NCBI GenBank assembly: GCA_026391515.1
Contig: JAPLEC010000339.1
Coordinates: 1 to 7,897, forward strand
Direction: 5' to 3'
Length of the DNA: 7,897 bases
Source of the DNA: Bacteroidia bacterium
GTDB lineage: Bacteria; Bacteroidota; Bacteroidia; Bacteroidales; VadinHA17
Position numbers and translations under genes: made by a program. Each line of letters opens with the position of its first letter. Positions within the stretch are counted from its first letter, which is position 1. Positions 4,368 through 7,897 of this stretch are shown piece after piece. The notes beneath the pieces were generated by a model, which saw nothing but the letters and a program-made list of their open reading frames with translations, searched no databases and was not told the DNA's origin.

Positions 4368-6032
4368 ATGAAAAAGCTTTCAAGAGTTCTGATATTTATA
4401 TCAGCATTTGCAATTCCAATATACTCTTATGCTCAACAAAAAGTTCAAAATGAATATTCAGGGCAACATCAAATCCCTCATTTAAAAAAACAAGGCACAG
4501 CAACTCAATTAATAGTTGACGATAAGCCTTTTCTAATCCTTGGTGGTGAACTTGGAAATTCTTCCTTTACCAGCCTGGAATATATGGAGCCAATATGGCC
4601 AAAACTGAGAACCCTGAATATGAATACAGTTTTGGCTCCAGTATACTGGGAACTTATAGAGCCTGCCAAAGGCAGGTTTGATTTTGAATTGCTCGACCAG
4701 TTGATCCAGGAAGCCCGAAAAAATGATTTAAAAATCGTCCTTTTATGGTTCGGTTCCTGGAAAAACAGTATGTCAAGCCATGCTCCATCCTGGGTTAAAA
4801 AGGATCAGGCAAGATTTCCACGTATAAAAGATGACAAGGGAATCAGCCATGAGATACTGACTCCTTTTAGTGAAAATAATTTACAGGCTGATTTAAAGGC
4901 ATATCAGGAATTAATGAAACATATTAAAAAGACTGATGGGAATGACCATACAGTAATAATGATTCAAACTGAAAATGAAATTGGAATGTTGCCTACAGCA
5001 AGGGATTATAGCTTGCTGGCAAATGAAAGATTTCAGGAAAATGTACCGGCAGAACTATTGCAGTATCTGGAGAGGAATAAAGAAAACCTGGTACCTGAAT
5101 TCAGTGAAATATGGGGGAAAAACGGATTTAAAAATTCAGGTACGTGGGAAGAAATTTTTGGGACAGGTTTACAGACTGATGAAATTTTTATGGCCTGGTA
5201 TTATTCAAAATATGCAAATTCGGTTGTCGAGGCCGGAAAGGCTGTATACCCTTTACCAATGTATGTGAATGCAGCATTGAATCGTCCTCAAAGCAAACCA
5301 GGAATAAGTTATCCAAGCGGTGGTCCTCTGCCGCATCTTATGGATATATGGAAAGCAGGCGGACCAGCCATAGATTTTTTATCACCGGACTTTTATTTTC
5401 CAGACCTTAAACACTGGTGCGATCTTTACACTCGTCAGGGAAATCCATTGTTTATTCCTGAACATCGTTTTGATAATACGGTGGCAGCTAAAGCTGCCTA
5501 TACTCTCGGCCATTATGAAAGTATTGGCTTCGCTCCATTTTCTGTTGAATCTTCAGGTACTCCCGAAAATGAACCTCTTGGAAAAATGTATAATGTGATA
5601 AATCAGCTGACTCCTATGATTACAGCTCATCAAGGCCAGAACAAAATTGAAGGAGTTCTTCTTGACAAACAAAATCAGGAAATTGTTTTTCAGAGAGGAA
5701 ATTATGAATTCAAGGTACGACACAGTTATACTCTGGGTTACGAAAATAATTCGCGAAACGACACCTGGGATATGGCAGGTGCTATCTTTGTTCAAACCGG
5801 CGATGACGAATTCTATGTTGCAGGTTCCGGAATTGTGGCAACATTCAAAAATTTAAGCAATCCATCATTAAATGTCGGGATCTTAAAAGTTGATGAAGGA
5901 AGATTTGAAAACGGGAAAGAATGGAAAATAATTAGACATTTGAATGGTGACCAGACGCACCAGGGAAGGCACGTACGAATTTTTCTAGATAATTATTCAA
6001 TACTGAGATTTGAACTTTACAATTATGACTGA
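4368..6032 (+). CDS. secreted GH35 beta-galactosidase with DUF5597 C-terminal domain
   Basis: This 554-residue enzyme would release terminal beta-linked galactose from an oligosaccharide. Residues 1-22 are a signal peptide ending in SYA, with Gln23 as the likely first mature residue and no lipobox cysteine, so it is periplasmic or exported. The TIM-barrel domain spans about 45-400: LILGGELGNSSFTS and LAPVYWELIEPAKGRFDF are typical GH35 openings. QTENEIG carries the likely acid/base Glu204, and FIPEHRFD the likely nucleophile Glu365. The C-terminal part, about 400-554, fits DUF5597. Known GH35/DUF5597 enzymes such as Bgl35A of Cellvibrio japonicus act on galactosylated xyloglucan, which makes that substrate plausible here. 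The start ATG 4368 is supported by the signal peptide; no Shine-Dalgarno is visible. The esterase gene overlaps its end by 8 bases, so the two are probably one transcription unit. Confidence 0.9.
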   Translation: MKKLSRVLIFISAFAIPIYSYAQQKVQNEYSGQHQIPHLKKQGTATQLIVDDKPFLILGGELGNSSFTSLEYMEPIWPKLRTLNMNTVLAPVYWELIEPAKGRFDFELLDQLIQEARKNDLKIVLLWFGSWKNSMSSHAPSWVKKDQARFPRIKDDKGISHEILTPFSENNLQADLKAYQELMKHIKKTDGNDHTVIMIQTENEIGMLPTARDYSLLANERFQENVPAELLQYLERNKENLVPEFSEIWGKNGFKNSGTWEEIFGTGLQTDEIFMAWYYSKYANSVVEAGKAVYPLPMYVNAALNRPQSKPGISYPSGGPLPHLMDIWKAGGPAIDFLSPDFYFPDLKHWCDLYTRQGNPLFIPEHRFDNTVAAKAAYTLGHYESIGFAPFSVESSGTPENEPLGKMYNVINQLTPMITAHQGQNKIEGVLLDKQNQEIVFQRGNYEFKVRHSYTLGYENNSRNDTWDMAGAIFVQTGDDEFYVAGSGIVATFKNLSNPSLNVGILKVDEGRFENGKEWKIIRHLNGDQTHQGRHVRIFLDNYSILRFELYNYD

Positions 6033-7897
6033 AATGAAGAAGCCGATTATCCAACTTTTTATAACCAGCCTGCTGCTTTTTTTACTACCTGTATTTGTAC
6101 AGGCGAACGTCAAACTTCCGGTACTGGTAAGTGATGGCATGGTCCTGCAGAGGGATACTAAAATAATAATCTGGGGATGGGCATCTCCCGGAGAGAAGGT
6201 GCAGGTTAAATTCAATAAAAAAACAGTCAGCACTATAACAGATCCTGAAGGAAACTGGAAAATTGCCTTACCACCAATGAAAGCAGGCGGACCCTATACC
6301 ATGGAGGTGAAAGGGACCAATACGATCATCATAAATGACATTTTACTCGGCGATGTATGGTTCTGTTCAGGTCAGTCCAACATGGTACTGAATATGGAAA
6401 GGGTAAAGGAAAAATATCCTGAAGATATAGCTGCCGCAAATTTCCCGGAAATAAGGAATTTCTTCATTCCGACCGCATCAGACGTTACCTCAATCCATAA
6501 AGATCTGCCTCCTGGAAAATGGGTATCATCATCACCGGAAAATGTCCTGGGCTTTGGTGCTGCCACATTTTTCTTTGCCAGAAGTATTTATAACGAGTAT
6601 AAGGTGCCGGTTGGGATAATAAATTCAAGCGTTGGCGGTACCCCGATTGAAGCCTGGACCAGTAAGGAAGGACTTAAAGAGTTTCCTCAGCTGATATCCA
6701 GGATTGAAAAATTAAAGGATACAGCTTATCTGAATCCAATACTCAGATCTGCCAGAAGGAGACCTGAAACAGGCCAGGGGCCCCCTGTTAATTCCAGGTC
6801 AATGGATAAGGGCATGAGCGGCCCAAAACCCTGGTATGATATAACATATCTTCCTGAAGGCTGGCATAAATACTGGCTCCCTGGATACTGGGATGATCAG
6901 GGTGTAAGAGGACTGAACGGGATCGTTTGGTTCAGAAAAGAGATTAACGTGCCCGAATCAATGACCGGTAAACCTGCAAAATTATTCCTGGGAAGAATAG
7001 TTGATGCTGATAATGTCTATGTGAACGGAGTTCTTTCGGGATCTATCACCTATCAGTATCCCCCGAGAAGGTATAACCTGCCGGCCGGTTTACTGAAGCC
7101 CGGAAAAAATATTATTGTAATCAGGGTAATAAATAACTCCGGCAAAGGAGGATTTGTACCCGACAAACCTTATTTCCTTGTTGCAGGCAGCGACAGCATT
7201 GACCTGAGAGGAGAATGGCATTATATGGTCGGCCAGGCATTCAGACCTGCTATCCCTGGATCCGGAACAGGTTCCCCGGTTCTTACAATGCAGAATGAAC
7301 CCACTGGACTGTATAATACGATGGTTGCTCCATTGGTCAATTACCGGATCAAAGGTATTTTATGGTATCAGGGCGAAACAAATACCAGCCGGCCGCAGGA
7401 ATATCAGAAGCTGCTTCCTGCCCTTATTGCTGACTGGAGAAATAAATGGCAGCAGGGTCCGATCCCGTTTCTTTATGTTCAGCTTCCTAATTTCATGGAA
7501 GTCCAGTATCTGCCTTCTGAAAGTCAGTGGGCTGAATTGAGATTCAGTCAGTTTAAATCGTTATCTGCCCCTAATACAGCAATGGCGGTTACAATTGACG
7601 TGGGCGAATGGAATGATATTCATCCTCTTGAAAAGAAAGTTGTCGGAGAAAGATTAGCCCTGGCTGCCCGAAAACTGGCTTATGGAAATGAAAAGATCGT
7701 GTACTCCGGACCCATTTTTAAATCATTGGCAAAAGAAGGGGACAGAATAATAATAGAATTTGATCAGACAGGCAGCGGACTGATGGTAAAAGGAGGAGGT
7801 GATTTAAACTATTTCGCACTGGCAGGAATAAATAAAAAATTTGTATGGGCAGATGCAACTATCGAAATCAATCGAGTCGTTGTAAGAAGCGATGAAA
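6025..7897 (+). CDS. secreted SGNH acetylesterase, sialate O-acetylesterase type (possibly CE20), C-terminus missing
   Basis: The gene is open for 624 codons and runs off the right edge; relatives are near 640-690 residues, so only a short tail is lost. Residues 1-27 form a signal peptide ending VQA. KLPVLVSDGMVLQRD and the following beta-rich stretch (about 30-105) are the usual N-terminal domain. GDVWFCSGQSNM carries the nucleophile Ser118, GILWYQGETN (445-453) is the glycine/oxyanion block, and NDIHP has the likely Asp531-His533 pair. Between the SGNH halves, about 295-395, lies a jelly-roll-like insertion (WFRKEINVP, DADNVYVNGVLSG, NIIVIRVINNSG). An SGNH fold split by such a module recalls CE20 acetylesterases that deacetylate xyloglucan galactose, which fits the GH35 neighbour. 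ATG 6025 overlaps the upstream gene by 8 bases; ATG 6034, one base past that gene's stop, is equally good and gives a cleaner MKK signal start. Confidence 0.9.
   Translation, partial: MTEMKKPIIQLFITSLLLFLLPVFVQANVKLPVLVSDGMVLQRDTKIIIWGWASPGEKVQVKFNKKTVSTITDPEGNWKIALPPMKAGGPYTMEVKGTNTIIINDILLGDVWFCSGQSNMVLNMERVKEKYPEDIAAANFPEIRNFFIPTASDVTSIHKDLPPGKWVSSSPENVLGFGAATFFFARSIYNEYKVPVGIINSSVGGTPIEAWTSKEGLKEFPQLISRIEKLKDTAYLNPILRSARRRPETGQGPPVNSRSMDKGMSGPKPWYDITYLPEGWHKYWLPGYWDDQGVRGLNGIVWFRKEINVPESMTGKPAKLFLGRIVDADNVYVNGVLSGSITYQYPPRRYNLPAGLLKPGKNIIVIRVINNSGKGGFVPDKPYFLVAGSDSIDLRGEWHYMVGQAFRPAIPGSGTGSPVLTMQNEPTGLYNTMVAPLVNYRIKGILWYQGETNTSRPQEYQKLLPALIADWRNKWQQGPIPFLYVQLPNFMEVQYLPSESQWAELRFSQFKSLSAPNTAMAVTIDVGEWNDIHPLEKKVVGERLALAARKLAYGNEKIVYSGPIFKSLAKEGDRIIIEFDQTGSGLMVKGGGDLNYFALAGINKKFVWADATIEINRVVVRSDE

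Noticed and set aside
4975..5856. Open frames in other phases within the beta-galactosidase gene (4975-5268, 5553-5795, 5647-5856)
   Set aside because: All overlap a gene with a signal peptide and catalytic motifs; no independent evidence.
5997..7540. Open frames overlapping the esterase gene (5997-6233 and 6372-6566 minus, 7295-7540 plus)
   Set aside because: They are shadows of the esterase frame, which is open across the whole interval with conserved SGNH blocks.
1..7897. CRISPR array, transposase or insertion-sequence ends
   Set aside because: No regularly spaced repeats, no transposase or integrase motifs, and no terminal inverted repeats were found by eye. The only paired repeat is the 31-base direct repeat reported.

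Overview
The window looks like a piece of a Bacteroidota chromosome, probably a plant-polysaccharide-degrading member. The signs are the ECF sigma / FecR-type anti-sigma / STN-bearing SusC-type receptor cassette, AT-rich intergenic DNA with few Shine-Dalgarno sites, a TAnnTTTG-type promoter in front of the antitoxin gene, and secreted glycan-active enzymes with plain Sec signal peptides.

Layout. Minus strand, reading right to left: an ECF sigma factor (1908-2492), a 400-base spacer with a strong hairpin terminator (1583-1618), a FecR-type anti-sigma gene that carries a one-base frameshift (468-1507), a 149-base spacer with a hairpin, and the first 106 codons of a SusC-like TonB-dependent receptor running off the left edge (1-318). 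To the right lies a two-gene minus-strand module: a HigA-like HTH antitoxin with a DUF6922-like C-terminus (3512-3973) and an AbiEii-family nucleotidyltransferase toxin interrupted by one in-frame TAA (2863-3522). Plus strand: a secreted GH35/DUF5597 beta-galactosidase (4368-6032) overlapped by a secreted SGNH acetylesterase of the sialate-O-acetylesterase type, cut by the right edge (6025-7897).

How it works together. The left block is the usual Bacteroidota cell-surface signalling set: the outer-membrane receptor senses a glycan through its STN domain, FecR relays the signal across the inner membrane, and the sigma factor is released to transcribe the receptor operon. The two plus-strand enzymes would strip galactose and acetyl groups from a side chain. 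An acetylated xyloglucan is the best guess, by analogy with GH35/DUF5597 and CE20-type enzymes. The toxin-antitoxin pair sits between regulator and enzymes and looks like an insertion.

Most notable observations: a 31-base imperfect direct repeat (2709-2739 and 4122-4152, 27/31 identical) brackets the toxin-antitoxin module, and each copy is followed within a few bases by a hairpin. Two genes (fecR and the toxin) each carry a single disabling change. A complete plus-strand terminator (4159-4190) stands with no plus-strand gene in front of it. I see no RNA gene, CRISPR array, transposase or integrase, and nothing that I would call a wholly new system.
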